In this document: positions 43,113 through 52,295 of the stretch, in pieces | How positions within the stretch are numbered: position 1 is the stretch's first letter | Layout: each line of letters opens with the position of its first letter | Origin: Bacilliculturomica massiliensis | GTDB taxonomy: Bacteria; Bacillota; Clostridia; Peptostreptococcales; Anaerovoracaceae | DNA: 64,000 bases | NCBI RefSeq assembly: GCF_900605495.1 | Contig: NZ_LR027602.1 | Span: 279,408-343,407, forward strand | Reading direction: 5' to 3' | Translations under genes and position numbers: made by a program | Notes under the pieces: generated by a model | Told to the model about the DNA's origin: nothing | The model's input: the letters and a program-made list of their open reading frames with translations, nothing else | Database searches by the model: none

Positions 43113-46100
43113 ATGCAGAAGAAAAGAGCAGTCAGCTTTGTACTCTGTCTGGCGCTGATCCTCGCGCAGCTGGGAGGAATCACAGCGGTCTATGGATCGA
43201 CGCCTGAGACAGGGTATAAGCCGGAATCGGATCCGTTGTATCCGACTGGAATCAAAAGCGTGACCCAAATTACCTACAGAGAGCCGGACGCCAACAACGG
43301 GTCCTTCGTATTTGACGGTGTGTTAGCCGACGGGTGTGAAGGCGACGACAGCGAGGTCGTCACCGTAATGGTCTGGGACGCGGCCGGAGAAAACATATTG
43401 GGAGGGTCGGAGTGTTCGGGAGACCCCATCCCCAATGGAGAGACGACCTACAATACCTGGTCCAATCCCGGAGGCAAAGAATTCTTTGTGACGGGAGGTT
43501 ATGTGGCATGGATGGGATTTACTGGTAATGGAGTGACTCCCAGCACGAGCGACAACGATTTTGAAAATGACGGAAAAAAGTTTTTCCAGATCTATTTCTA
43601 CTTTGACGCGGCCACAAAAACCGTGACCTGCGACTATGACAACCTGCTGGCGGATCCCTCTCCGGCTTTTGCCGTGGCTGCCACCAGCCCGGCGTCGGTC
43701 ACGAAAACTGTGGGCGAGGCGGTCGCCTTCGAGGTGGGCGAGAGCACGCTGGTGTCCGGAGGAACCAGCATCACGGCCACCACGCCGGATGCGCTGAGCT
43801 ATCAGTGGCTGTTCAAAAAGAACGGCACGACCGAATTCAAAGAACTGACAGGAAGCACAAGCACGCAGTACGCCATCGGTTCGGCAAAAGCGGCCGACGC
43901 CGGAGAGTATAAGTGCCGGGTCACCTATCAGGAGCCGGGATATAAGGGGATTTCCACGGAAGGGGCGGTGGGAGTTCTGACCGTCAACAAGGCGGATCAG
44001 GCGGCCCTCACGCTGCAGATCGCCCCCAACCCCACCACCTACGGGGCGGTGGGAGTGGACCTGCCCAAGCTGTCCTATACAGGCGGAACCGTGACGGGAA
44101 ACGCCATCAGCTACGTCAGCGCAGACCCCAGCGTAGCTGCCGTCAACGGCGGAACGGTGACGATATTAAAGGCGGGAGCCACGACCATCACGGCCATCAG
44201 CGCCGGAAACGACGATTATAACAGTACCTCCTCTGCGGGCGTGCTGCTGACCGTGGGCAAGGCGGAGCAGACGATCACCACGGCAAACGCCGCAGGGATG
44301 AAGCTGTCCTTCAACGCCGCGCCGGCCACATTGGATCTGGAGCAGTTTATCAGCGGCAGACAGGAGAATGCGGCGCTGCACTTCAGCATCGCGTCTACCA
44401 CAGCCGGGATCAGCGGCTCCATCAGTGGAAGTACCTTAGACATCATGGGAACAGCCACCAAGGGCTCCATCGTCATCGACGCTTACGCGGCTGAGACGGA
44501 CAACTATCTGCAGTCCGACGCCGTGTCCTTTACCGTCGAGGTCATCGAGGGCGAGGCGACGGAGGTGCAGACGGCGCCAGCCGCGCAGGCTGTGACCTAT
44601 GCTCCGGGACTGACGCTGGGCGGCGTCACGCTGAATGCCGCAGGCGCGAAGGTCACGGCCAGCGACCACGTCACGGTGGTGGCGGGAACCTGGGACTGGC
44701 TGGCAGGCCAGAAAAACGATGCGCTGACAGCGGGCACGGTGACGAAGACCGCGGTCTTCACGCCGGGCGACAACGGCGGTGTGATTTATGCGCCGGTCAC
44801 GGCTGACGTGAGGGTGACCGTGGAGAAAGCGGCGCAGGATAAGCCGCTGATCGCCGTCACACCGGACACGATCAAGCTGGGGGCGGTATCTGTGGCGCCC
44901 ACCACCACCAACGGAGCGGTCAACGACGGGGGGCTCGAATTCCGTCTTGCGCCCGGAAGTGAAGCCTTCGGGCAGATCACGACCTCTACGGGTATAGTCA
45001 CAGGAACGGCTGTGGGCGACGCCAGGGTGCAGGCGCGTCACATGGAAACCGCAAACTACAAGGCTTCAGATTGGTCCGAGGCGGCAGTGCTTCACGTGTG
45101 CACGGTTCCGGCGATCACAAAGATCACGGCTGCAGGCGATGGAAAGCTGGATGTGACCATCACAGCCAATGCCAACAATGGGGAGATCACACTGTACCAT
45201 GTGACGGTGTCCGGAATCGAAAAGGGCACGCCGTACAAGGAGTACACGATTCATTATTCCACGGGCGGCGGCATCACCACAGGGACGGCGGTGCTGACCA
45301 CCACCAGCGGCATTGTCACGGACGCCAGCGGAACGGCGATCTTCACCACGGGCGGAGCCGCGTATCAGGTGGACCGTCAGGAGGAGAGGACGGTGACGCC
45401 AACCAGCAGCGCGGTGTACGCCACCAGCGGCGCATTGGCGAACATGAGCTTCCCGAACCTGCAAAACGGAGTGGAATACACCATTGAGGCTACGGCTGCG
45501 AATATGGCGGGAACCTCTCCCGTATTTACACAGAAGGCGACGCCGGCGGTGCCAAGTAAGCCCAGCGGCGGTTCCGGCCACGGCGGCGGAGGCGGCGGAG
45601 GCGGAAGCGTTGAGACGACGAAGTACACCGTGACCTACGATGCGGGAGATCACGGAACCATCGCGGAAAAGACCGAGCAGGTGGAGAAAGACAAATCGCC
45701 TAAGGGCGTTAAAGTGACGGCGGACGAAGGCTGGGCCTTCGTGGGCTGGAGCAAGGACGGCAAGACCGTCATCGACCTGAAGGATATTAAAGTGACCGGC
45801 AGCTTAAAGCTCATCGCGGTATACGAGAAGTCGGACAAGGTTGTGATCCCGGAGGAAATGCCCTCCGATCTGCGGTTCCTGCAGAAGAGCCAGAACGAGA
45901 TCAGCGGCGGATATATCTCCGGCTATGAGACTGCGTCCGGAAAGGAATTCCGTCCCGACAATCCGATTTCCAGAGCGGAAGTGGCGGCGATCCTGTCGCA
46001 GGTGATCAACTACAGGAAGGAGGACGGCAAGTCCTACGCCAACACGCCCTTCGGAGACGTGAATCAGAGCGACTGGTATGCGGACGACCTGGGCTTCCTG

Positions 46101-46469
46101 GCGTCGCTGGGAATCACAGCAGGCTACAAGGACGGAACGTACCGGCCGGGCAGCAACATCACGAGAGCGGAGTTTGTGACCATGGTGATGAAGATCAACG
46201 GTCTGGACGAAAAGGCGTCCAGCACCTTCAGCGACGTGAGCGGAAGCGACTGGTACGCGGAGTATGTGAAGTCGGCGGCAGCCGGCGGCTTTGTAGGCGG
46301 TTATACGGACGGCACCTTCCGTCCCAACAACCCCATTACCAGAGCGGAAGCGGTGACCATCATCAACGCGCTGCTGGGACTGGAGCCGGGCCAGGGAGAG
46401 CTCTTGTTCACCGACGTGGCGGAGAGCCACTGGGCGGCAGATCAGATCCGGACTGCGTCTAACAAATAA
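43113..46469 (+). CDS. SLH-anchored surface protein with Ig-like repeats
   Basis: The product has 1118 residues from the ATG at 43113 (GAGGAAGGAATG). The signal peptide ends near VYGS. The first 190 residues are unrecognised. Ig-like domains follow (about 190-330, ending in a classic YKCRVTYQEPGYKG), and Big-type domains (about 330-640; ITAISAGNDDYNSTSSAGVL). Further beta domains, a Gly-rich hinge and an InlB-type repeat (VTYDAGDHGTIAEKTEQVEK) precede three SLH domains (about 920-1118; FGDVNQSDWYADDLGFLASL and ISRAEVAAIL). It has no cohesin or dockerin that I can see. It is the last gene of the surface cluster. Confidence 0.8.
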   Translation: MQKKRAVSFVLCLALILAQLGGITAVYGSTPETGYKPESDPLYPTGIKSVTQITYREPDANNGSFVFDGVLADGCEGDDSEVVTVMVWDAAGENILGGSECSGDPIPNGETTYNTWSNPGGKEFFVTGGYVAWMGFTGNGVTPSTSDNDFENDGKKFFQIYFYFDAATKTVTCDYDNLLADPSPAFAVAATSPASVTKTVGEAVAFEVGESTLVSGGTSITATTPDALSYQWLFKKNGTTEFKELTGSTSTQYAIGSAKAADAGEYKCRVTYQEPGYKGISTEGAVGVLTVNKADQAALTLQIAPNPTTYGAVGVDLPKLSYTGGTVTGNAISYVSADPSVAAVNGGTVTILKAGATTITAISAGNDDYNSTSSAGVLLTVGKAEQTITTANAAGMKLSFNAAPATLDLEQFISGRQENAALHFSIASTTAGISGSISGSTLDIMGTATKGSIVIDAYAAETDNYLQSDAVSFTVEVIEGEATEVQTAPAAQAVTYAPGLTLGGVTLNAAGAKVTASDHVTVVAGTWDWLAGQKNDALTAGTVTKTAVFTPGDNGGVIYAPVTADVRVTVEKAAQDKPLIAVTPDTIKLGAVSVAPTTTNGAVNDGGLEFRLAPGSEAFGQITTSTGIVTGTAVGDARVQARHMETANYKASDWSEAAVLHVCTVPAITKITAAGDGKLDVTITANANNGEITLYHVTVSGIEKGTPYKEYTIHYSTGGGITTGTAVLTTTSGIVTDASGTAIFTTGGAAYQVDRQEERTVTPTSSAVYATSGALANMSFPNLQNGVEYTIEATAANMAGTSPVFTQKATPAVPSKPSGGSGHGGGGGGGGSVETTKYTVTYDAGDHGTIAEKTEQVEKDKSPKGVKVTADEGWAFVGWSKDGKTVIDLKDIKVTGSLKLIAVYEKSDKVVIPEEMPSDLRFLQKSQNEISGGYISGYETASGKEFRPDNPISRAEVAAILSQVINYRKEDGKSYANTPFGDVNQSDWYADDLGFLASLGITAGYKDGTYRPGSNITRAEFVTMVMKINGLDEKASSTFSDVSGSDWYAEYVKSAAAGGFVGGYTDGTFRPNNPITRAEAVTIINALLGLEPGQGELLFTDVAESHWAADQIRTASNK

Positions 46470-46664
46470 ATGTTAATTGCAAATAGACGATTGAATGATC
46501 GGCTCACGGCTGTTTGGCCGGTCGGGCGATAAAACAGTTTGTCTATGGGGCGCGGCTGTGGAAGCTGACCGGAGGGAAAATTCGGCGGACCACAGCCGCC
46601 AACGAGGAATGAAATGCTGAATGGGGACGGGGAAATGCCAGCTGGCGTTTCCCCGCCTTTTTTC
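46470..46664 (+). promoter_or_regulatory. Structured leader and terminator/attenuator before the heme genes
   Basis: Three hairpins can be drawn. A ctgttt/aaacag loop lies near 46510-46536. A 10-bp stem pairs GCGGCTGTGG (46552-46561) with CCACAGCCGC (46590-46599). A 12-bp terminator stem (46628-46655, CGGGGAAATGCC with GGCGTTTCCCCG) is followed by six T. The T tract ends about 20 bp before the heme gene start, so it may be the cluster terminator, an attenuator of the heme operon, or both. Confidence 0.6.
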
Positions 46665-46682
46665 AGTCAGGGAGGAACGAGT

Positions 46683-47774
46683 ATGATCGTATCATGGATG
46701 ACCACAAACCAGTGCAATTTGAACTGCAGTCACTGTTATCAGGACGCCGGGGACCGGCGGAGCGGGGAGCTGAGCACAGAGGAGGGCATGGCCCTCATCG
46801 GCCAGATCGCCAGGGCCGGGGCCCGCATTCTCATCTTCAGCGGCGGAGAACCGCTGATGCGCCCGGATATTTTCGAATTGGTGGAACACGCGGCGAAATG
46901 CGGGCTGCGTCCTGTCTTCGGCACCAACGGCACGCTGCTGACAAAAGAGACGGTGACACGGCTGAAGGAGGCGGGGGCCGCCGCCATGGGCGTCAGCCTG
47001 GACAGCCTGTCGGAGGAAAAGCACAATCGCTTTCGCGGCCACGCAGACGCCTTCCGGCTGACCCAAGAAGGGATCGCCAACTGCCGGGAGGCGGGACTGC
47101 CCTTTCAGCTTCACACCACGGTCATGGACTGGAACCGGGAAGAGATCCTGGGCTTGATGGACTACGCCGTCTCCGCGGGAGCGTCGGCCCACTATCTGTT
47201 CTTTCTCATCCCTGTGGGTCGGGGCGTGTTTCTGGAGCGGACAGCGCTGGAGGTGGAGGAATATGAGTCCACGCTTCGGGGGATCATGGAAAAGGCGGCG
47301 GGTCTGCCCATCGAGGTGAAGCCCACCTGCGCGCCGCAGTTCATTCGGGTGGCGGAGGAGCTTGGGGTGAAGACGCGATTTCGGCGGGGTTGTCTGGCGG
47401 GGCTGTCCTACTGTATCGTCAGCCCGGTGGGAAAGGTGCGGCCCTGCGCGTACATGACGGAGGAGGCGGGGGACGTGAGGGACCGTCCCTTCGACGAGAT
47501 CTGGAGAGAGAGCGGGCTGTTTGAGACGCTTCGGAGCAGGGAGTACGGAGGAGCCTGCGGCGTCTGCGCCTATGGGGACAGCTGCGGGGGCTGCCGGGCC
47601 CGGGCAGGGTATTACCACGGGGGAGACATTCTGGCGGAGGACAGCTACTGCGCGTATGGGCGGGGACGCTTGGCCCCGGCCGCGGAGCCGTCTGGTGCGA
47701 AGGCGACCGCATCTGTACGCGTTGATGTTGAGGGCGGCGAAGGCTGCAGGAAATCAGGGAGGACGGAATGCTGA
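46683..47774 (+). CDS. ahbD: Radical SAM heme-biosynthesis protein, AhbD/NirJ2-like
   Basis: The product has 363 residues from the ATG at 46683, behind GGGAGGAAC. The radical SAM cluster is Cys11-x3-Cys15-x2-Cys18 (CNLNCSHC), followed by FSGGEPLMRPD. A C-terminal SPASM-like region binds further clusters (CAYMTEEAGDV, CGVCAYGDSCGGC). In the siroheme-dependent pathway AhbD oxidatively decarboxylates two propionates of iron-coproporphyrin III to give heme b. The assignment as AhbD rather than AhbC rests on the short N-terminus and the order NirJ2-NirJ1-NirD-NirL. It overlaps the next gene by seven bases. Confidence 0.82.
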   Translation: MIVSWMTTNQCNLNCSHCYQDAGDRRSGELSTEEGMALIGQIARAGARILIFSGGEPLMRPDIFELVEHAAKCGLRPVFGTNGTLLTKETVTRLKEAGAAAMGVSLDSLSEEKHNRFRGHADAFRLTQEGIANCREAGLPFQLHTTVMDWNREEILGLMDYAVSAGASAHYLFFLIPVGRGVFLERTALEVEEYESTLRGIMEKAAGLPIEVKPTCAPQFIRVAEELGVKTRFRRGCLAGLSYCIVSPVGKVRPCAYMTEEAGDVRDRPFDEIWRESGLFETLRSREYGGACGVCAYGDSCGGCRARAGYYHGGDILAEDSYCAYGRGRLAPAAEPSGAKATASVRVDVEGGEGCRKSGRTEC

Positions 47775-49075
47775 GTTTGACGAAAATGCTGACGGGAGAT
47801 CCGTATTTCGGAGATGAGCTGCGCTATACAGAGGGGGCCCGGGATCAGAGAAACGGCGTCAGCGAGGGCCGGGGGCCGGTGGTGGTGTGGAACTGCACCA
47901 GGACCTGTAATCTGAGGTGTGCGCACTGCTATTCCAGCTCGGAGAATCGGACCTATTCCCATGAGCTGACCACGGAGGAAGCGATGGACTTTATCGATCA
48001 GCTGGGGGAGTTTCAGACGCCGGTGCTCCTGTTTTCCGGAGGGGAGCCCCTGGCCCGGGAAGACATTCTCGTCCTGGCCGCTCACGCCAGAAAGCGGGGG
48101 ATCCGGCCTACTCTGTCCACCAACGGCACGCTGATCACGCCGGAGCTGGCGGAGAAGATCAGGGAAGTGGGCGTGGGCTATGTGGGAATCAGTCTGGACG
48201 GTCTGAGAGAGACCAACGACGCCTTTCGGGGCGTGCCGGGAGCTTTTGACAGGGCGCTGGCGGGAATCCGAAACTGCCGGGCCGCCGGTCAGCGGGTGGG
48301 ACTGCGTTTCACCATCAACAGGCACAACCTGGGGGAGGCGGGGGCGATCCTGGATCTCATGGAGGAGGAAGGGATCGACCGCGTCTGCTTCTACCATCTG
48401 GTCTATTCAGGCAGGGGAAGCGCCATGGTACAGGAAGACCTGAGTCATGAAGAGACCAGGCGGGTGATGGATCAGATCATCGACCGGGTGGAGGCGTTTC
48501 ACAGGAAAGGGCTGAAAAAGGAGGTCCTGATGGTGGACAATCACGCGGACGGAGTCTATCTGTATCTGAAATACAGGGAGAAGGATCCGGAGAGGGCGGA
48601 GTGGATGCTGCGGCTGCTGCGGATCAACGGGGGAAACCGGTCCGGCATCGCCTTTGGAAATGTGGACAGCGAGGGAAGGGTGCATCCGGATCAGTTCACC
48701 CAGCATCACACGCTGGGCAACGTGAGGGAGAGGAGCTTTCGGGAGATCTGGACGGAACCTGCAGATCCGCTGCTGTGGGGGCTGAAGGATCGGAAGAAAC
48801 TGCTTGGAGGAAGGTGTCAAAGCTGCGCCTGGCTGGATCTCTGCAACGGGAATTTCCGGGCGCGCGGGGAGGCGGTGACGGGAGACTTCTGGGGCTATGA
48901 TCCGGCCTGCTATCTGACGGACGAGGAGTGCGGGCTGACGGGGGCGGAGCCGGGATCGGAGGGGTTTGGCCAAGGGTCGGCAGGGCAGCGAGCGGAAGAA
49001 AGGCCGGCAGCGCAGGCTGAGGAAAGGCCGGCAAAGCAGCGAGCGGAACAGCGGCCGGCAGAGGTGGAGAGATGA
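47768..49075 (+). CDS. ahbC: Radical SAM 12,18-didecarboxysiroheme deacetylase, AhbC/NirJ1-like
   Basis: The product has 435 residues. The long N-terminus (LSLTKMLTGDPYFGDELRY) and VVVWNCTRTCNLRCAHCYSS (Cys47, Cys51, Cys54) mark the AhbC/NirJ1 branch. FSGGEPLAREDI and the C-terminal CQSCAWLDLCNGNFRARG (auxiliary cluster) agree. AhbC removes the acetate groups of didecarboxysiroheme to make iron-coproporphyrin III. After about residue 392 the protein runs into a Glu/Arg/Ala/Gln repeat tail that is not part of the family. It overlaps ahbA by four bases. Confidence 0.85.
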   Translation: MLSLTKMLTGDPYFGDELRYTEGARDQRNGVSEGRGPVVVWNCTRTCNLRCAHCYSSSENRTYSHELTTEEAMDFIDQLGEFQTPVLLFSGGEPLAREDILVLAAHARKRGIRPTLSTNGTLITPELAEKIREVGVGYVGISLDGLRETNDAFRGVPGAFDRALAGIRNCRAAGQRVGLRFTINRHNLGEAGAILDLMEEEGIDRVCFYHLVYSGRGSAMVQEDLSHEETRRVMDQIIDRVEAFHRKGLKKEVLMVDNHADGVYLYLKYREKDPERAEWMLRLLRINGGNRSGIAFGNVDSEGRVHPDQFTQHHTLGNVRERSFREIWTEPADPLLWGLKDRKKLLGGRCQSCAWLDLCNGNFRARGEAVTGDFWGYDPACYLTDEECGLTGAEPGSEGFGQGSAGQRAEERPAAQAEERPAKQRAEQRPAEVER

Positions 49076-49689
49076 GGGCGGCGTATCAGCTGGATGACAC
49101 GGACAGACGGCTTCTGACGATCCTGCAGCGGGGCCTGCCCTTTGTATCGAGACCCTATCTGGAAATTGCCAGGGAGCTCTCCGCAGAGTTATCCGCTGAA
49201 TCTTTGGAAGAGTTATCTGCTGAATCATCCACAGAGCCATCAACAGAACCGTCCCAGGGGATTCTGCCGGCTGCGGGCAGGGAGGGGTTTGCGGGATCCG
49301 TGGAAATTACGGAGGGGGAGGTACTGGAGCGGATCGCCGCGCTGAAGGAGGCCGGCGTCATCCGGAGACTGTCCGGCTTTTTTGACTCAGGCAGGCTGGG
49401 ATATGTGTCGGCGCTCTGCGCCGCGAGGGTCCGGCCGGAGGATCTGAAGCAGGCGGCGGCCTTTGTCAACGGTTATGCCGGCGTTACCCACAACTATGTG
49501 CGCGAGCACACGTACAATATGTGGTTCACCCTGATCGCCCGGGATATTCGGGAGCGGGAGCGGATCCTGGACGAAATCGAAGGGTGCCCCTGGGTGGAGC
49601 AGGTGCTGCGGTTCTACACCAGAAGCCGCTACAAAATACAGGTGGCGTTTGACCTGGAGCACCGGGCTGACGGGCAGGGAAGGAGGTGA
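49072..49689 (+). CDS. ahbA: Siroheme decarboxylase subunit AhbA/NirD-like
   Basis: The product has 205 residues, against about 150-170 in most relatives. The Lrp/AsnC-type helix-turn-helix (LDDTDRRLLTILQRGLPF) is split by a Ser/Glu-rich insertion at about residues 38-80 (LSAESLEELSAESSTEPSTE). The C-terminal half has GVTHNYVREHTYNMWFTLIA (His140), the conserved His-Asn-Tyr region thought to bind the tetrapyrrole. With AhbB it decarboxylates siroheme to 12,18-didecarboxysiroheme; it is an enzyme and not a DNA-binding regulator. Confidence 0.85.
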   Translation: MRAAYQLDDTDRRLLTILQRGLPFVSRPYLEIARELSAELSAESLEELSAESSTEPSTEPSQGILPAAGREGFAGSVEITEGEVLERIAALKEAGVIRRLSGFFDSGRLGYVSALCAARVRPEDLKQAAAFVNGYAGVTHNYVREHTYNMWFTLIARDIRERERILDEIEGCPWVEQVLRFYTRSRYKIQVAFDLEHRADGQGRR

Positions 49690-49696
49690 GGGGAAG

Positions 49697-50194
49697 TTGC
49701 TCAGCGAGAAAGAAATTCGGATCGTGGGGGCCCTGCAGAAGGAGCTGCCGCTGGAGCCGGAGCCGTACCGCGCTCTGGCGAAAGAACTGTCCATGACAGA
49801 GGAGGAGCTGCTTGCAGGGATGAAAGCGCTTGCGGAGAAAGGGTGTCTCAAGCGCATTGCCGCGGCCCTTCGTCACAATAATGTAGGATACACCATCAAT
49901 TCGATGATCGTCTGGGACGTACCGGAGGGGCGGGTGGATGAGGCGGGTCGGGCGCTGGCGAGACAGCCACAGGTGACCCATTGCTACGACAGAAACCGTC
50001 AGCCCGGATTTGACTACAATCTGTATTCCATGGTCCACGCCAGGAGCGAGGAAGAGTACGGGGAGCTGCTGGGGGAATTGATCGAGGTGGTGCGGCCGGT
50101 CAAATACGAGGAGCTACGGACAGTAGCGGAGCTGAAAAAGACGGGCATGCGCTATTTTCCTTCGAAAGTGGAGGAAGAGTTCTTTCGGTTGTGA
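49697..50194 (+). CDS. ahbB: Siroheme decarboxylase subunit AhbB/NirL-like
   Basis: The product has 165 residues if started at TTG 49697, about 10 bp after AAGGAGGTGAGG; no ATG or GTG fits the frame and the ribosome site better. Lrp/AsnC fold with LSEKEIRIVGALQKELPLEP and the family motif THCYDRNRQPGFDYNLYSMV. It is the partner of AhbA in siroheme decarboxylation. A piece of this same region (FDYNLYSMVHA) is repeated as a remnant at 21941-21997. Confidence 0.85.
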   Translation: MLSEKEIRIVGALQKELPLEPEPYRALAKELSMTEEELLAGMKALAEKGCLKRIAAALRHNNVGYTINSMIVWDVPEGRVDEAGRALARQPQVTHCYDRNRQPGFDYNLYSMVHARSEEEYGELLGELIEVVRPVKYEELRTVAELKKTGMRYFPSKVEEEFFRL

Positions 50195-50204
50195 AAAGTG
50201 GCAT

Positions 50205-50236
50205 GGAAAAGTCAATCTCTTCACCCATCCCCGGCG
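50205..50236 (+). pseudogene. Fragment of an ATPase gene 5' region
   Basis: Thirty-two bases match 20337-20368 of the first ATPase gene in 29 positions (the stretch encoding GKVNLFTRPRR). It starts ten bases after ahbB and stands 230 bp before the intact second ATPase gene, so it is not part of that gene. Confidence 0.65.
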
Positions 50237-50248
50237 CGCCTGTTTCAG

Positions 50249-50277
50249 TTGTGATTTCGGTCCTGTCAGGGTATAAT
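50249..50277 (+). promoter_or_regulatory. Promoter-like element before the second ATPase gene
   Basis: TTGTGA (50249-50254), 17 bp and TATAAT (50272-50277). This is the same arrangement as before the first ATPase gene. A second TATAAT at 50362-50367 has no good -35. Confidence 0.5.
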
Positions 50278-50471
50278 AACCGAAAGAGGTTATGATATGG
50301 ATTTTACGTGTGGCGGACGCCATGTGCGGATAATACCCTAATGGCCTGCGGCCAGTCATGGTATAATAAGAAAAGCAAAGAAAGCAGCGCCGCGGTTTCT
50401 CTGGCGGCTGACGGGAACGCCAAACGAAAAAAGATAGATTGGGAGAGATGCGGGGAAGGAGCGAGAAAGAA

Positions 50472-52178
50472 ATGGGCGAATTCAGACCGATCCCCATCGG
50501 GGTGGACAGTTTTGAAAAGATGCGCGCAGGCGGCTACTATTATGTGGATAAAACACTGCTGATCAAAGAGCTTCTGGATCTAAAGGGAGAAGTGAATTTA
50601 TTCACCCGCCCCCGGCGGTTCGGCAAGACGCTGAACATGACCATGCTGCGGGAGTACTTTCAGCTGCCGTCGGACGAGGCCGCGGCGGAGAAGCAGAGGG
50701 GGATGTTCGAGGGCCTTGCGATCCTGAAGGCGGGAGAACCATATAAGGCGGAAATGGGACAGTACCCGGTGATATTCCTGACGCTGAAGTCGGCGGCGGG
50801 AGATAACTGGGAGGAGGCTTTTGCCGCGCTGTGCAATGAAATCGAGATCGAGTTCCGGCGCCATCGGTCCGCCTTTTGTACGGCGGAGCTGGAGGAGGAG
50901 GATCGCGAGCAGGCGCTGCGGATCGCGGGGGGAGACCGGGAATCCCAGGATTATCGTCAGGCGCTGCGGCTGTTGTCCCGATGCCTGGAGCAGGCGCACG
51001 GGAAAAAGGCGATCATACTGATCGACGAGTACGACGTGCCGCTGGAGAAGGCGCATTTCAAAGGATACTATGACAAAATGATCGGGTTCCTGCGCTCGCT
51101 GTTCGAGTCGGCGCTGAAGACCAACGAGTCCCTGGCCTTTGCGGTGATGACAGGTTGTCTGCGCATCTCCAAGGAGAGCATTTTCACGGGGCTGAACAAC
51201 CCCAAAATCATATCCATCACAAGCTCAGAATATGCGGAGCATTTCGGCTTTACGCCGGAGGAGGTAGAGGAGCTGCTGGCGTACTACGGGAAAGAGAAGC
51301 ATCTGGAGACGGTGCGAAGCTGGTACGACGGTTATCTGTTTGGGAATCAGGAAGTCTATAATCCCTGGAGCGTGCTGAATTATTTGTCCGGGGTGCTGTC
51401 CAGCGACGCGATGCTGCCGCGGCCCTACTGGGCGAACACCAGCGGCAACGACATTGTGAAGACGCTGGTGGAGAAGGCGGACAACGCGGTGCGGGAGGAG
51501 CTTGAGACGCTGATTGCAGGGGGGACCATTGAAAAGCCCATTCACGAGGATATTACCTATGGGGAGATCGATCAAAGTCAGGATAACCTGTGGAATTTCC
51601 TGTTCTTCACGGGATATCTGCGGAAGGTGTCGGAGCGGCTGGCAGGCGGAAATACGATATATATGACCATGCGGATTCCCAACATCGAGGTACAGAGCAT
51701 ATACAGCCGAACGATTTTGGGATGGTTTGACGCCAAGGTGAAGCAGACAGACCTGAGCGGGCTGTATCGGGCTACGCTGGAAGGAGACGGAGAGGCCATG
51801 GAGGCCGAGATCAATCGTTTCCTGTTTCAGAGCATCAGCTTTATGGACAGCAAAGAGGCGTTTTACCATGGGCTGCTGACGGGACTTTATACAGGGATTT
51901 CCGGAAGCGGGACAGGGTACAATCTGAAATCCAACAGGGAAAGCGGAAATGGCCGTTACGATCTGCTCATCGGAAAGAACGATTATACAAAGGCGATTCT
52001 GATCGAGCTGAAAACCGTGGGAAAAAAGGCGGAGCTGGAGACGGGGTGCATCAGAGCGCTGGAGCAGGTACGGGATCAGAAATACGCAGAAGAACTGATC
52101 GAGGACGGGTATGACGAAGTGGTCACGTATGGAATCGCGTTTTGGAGGAAGCTTTGCAGGGTGAGGCTTTCGCTGTGA
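50472..52178 (+). CDS. AAA-ATPase-like / PD-(D/E)XK nuclease family protein, copy 2
   Basis: The product has 568 residues from the ATG at 50472, about 10 bp after GGAAGGAG; earlier in-frame starts at 50448 and 50439 are possible. It carries IPIGVDSFEKMRAGGYYYVD, Walker A-like RPRRFGKTL, Walker B IILIDEYDVPLE and nuclease-like NGRYDLLIGKNDYTKAILIELK. It is collinear with copy 1 along its length and clearly paralogous. The role of the family is not established. It lies downstream of the heme genes, with its own promoter and terminator, so a link to heme synthesis is unlikely. Confidence 0.88.
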   Translation: MGEFRPIPIGVDSFEKMRAGGYYYVDKTLLIKELLDLKGEVNLFTRPRRFGKTLNMTMLREYFQLPSDEAAAEKQRGMFEGLAILKAGEPYKAEMGQYPVIFLTLKSAAGDNWEEAFAALCNEIEIEFRRHRSAFCTAELEEEDREQALRIAGGDRESQDYRQALRLLSRCLEQAHGKKAIILIDEYDVPLEKAHFKGYYDKMIGFLRSLFESALKTNESLAFAVMTGCLRISKESIFTGLNNPKIISITSSEYAEHFGFTPEEVEELLAYYGKEKHLETVRSWYDGYLFGNQEVYNPWSVLNYLSGVLSSDAMLPRPYWANTSGNDIVKTLVEKADNAVREELETLIAGGTIEKPIHEDITYGEIDQSQDNLWNFLFFTGYLRKVSERLAGGNTIYMTMRIPNIEVQSIYSRTILGWFDAKVKQTDLSGLYRATLEGDGEAMEAEINRFLFQSISFMDSKEAFYHGLLTGLYTGISGSGTGYNLKSNRESGNGRYDLLIGKNDYTKAILIELKTVGKKAELETGCIRALEQVRDQKYAEELIEDGYDEVVTYGIAFWRKLCRVRLSL

Positions 52179-52252
52179 AAAGCAGATTGAAAGGGTATTG
52201 CAAAAAAGGGAATGCATTCCTTTTAAGGAATTTGAGAAGCAGAGCGTAAAAT

Positions 52253-52295
52253 TAGGCGGTATAGCCCCATTTAAGGACTATGCCGCCGTTTTCTG
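52253..52295 (+). terminator. Intrinsic terminator after ATPase copy 2
   Basis: The stem ggcggtatag / ctatgccgcc (one G-U pair) with a 13-nt loop is followed by GTTTTCTGTTT. Confidence 0.75.

Noticed and set aside
31085..46469. A true polysaccharide-degrading cellulosome
   Set aside because: None of the dockerin proteins seen carries a glycoside hydrolase, lyase or esterase motif, although enzymes outside the window cannot be ruled out.
49072..50194. Lrp/AsnC-type transcription regulators
   Set aside because: The fold is of that type, but the HNY and YNLYSM motifs and the neighbouring NirJ-like genes identify siroheme decarboxylase subunits.
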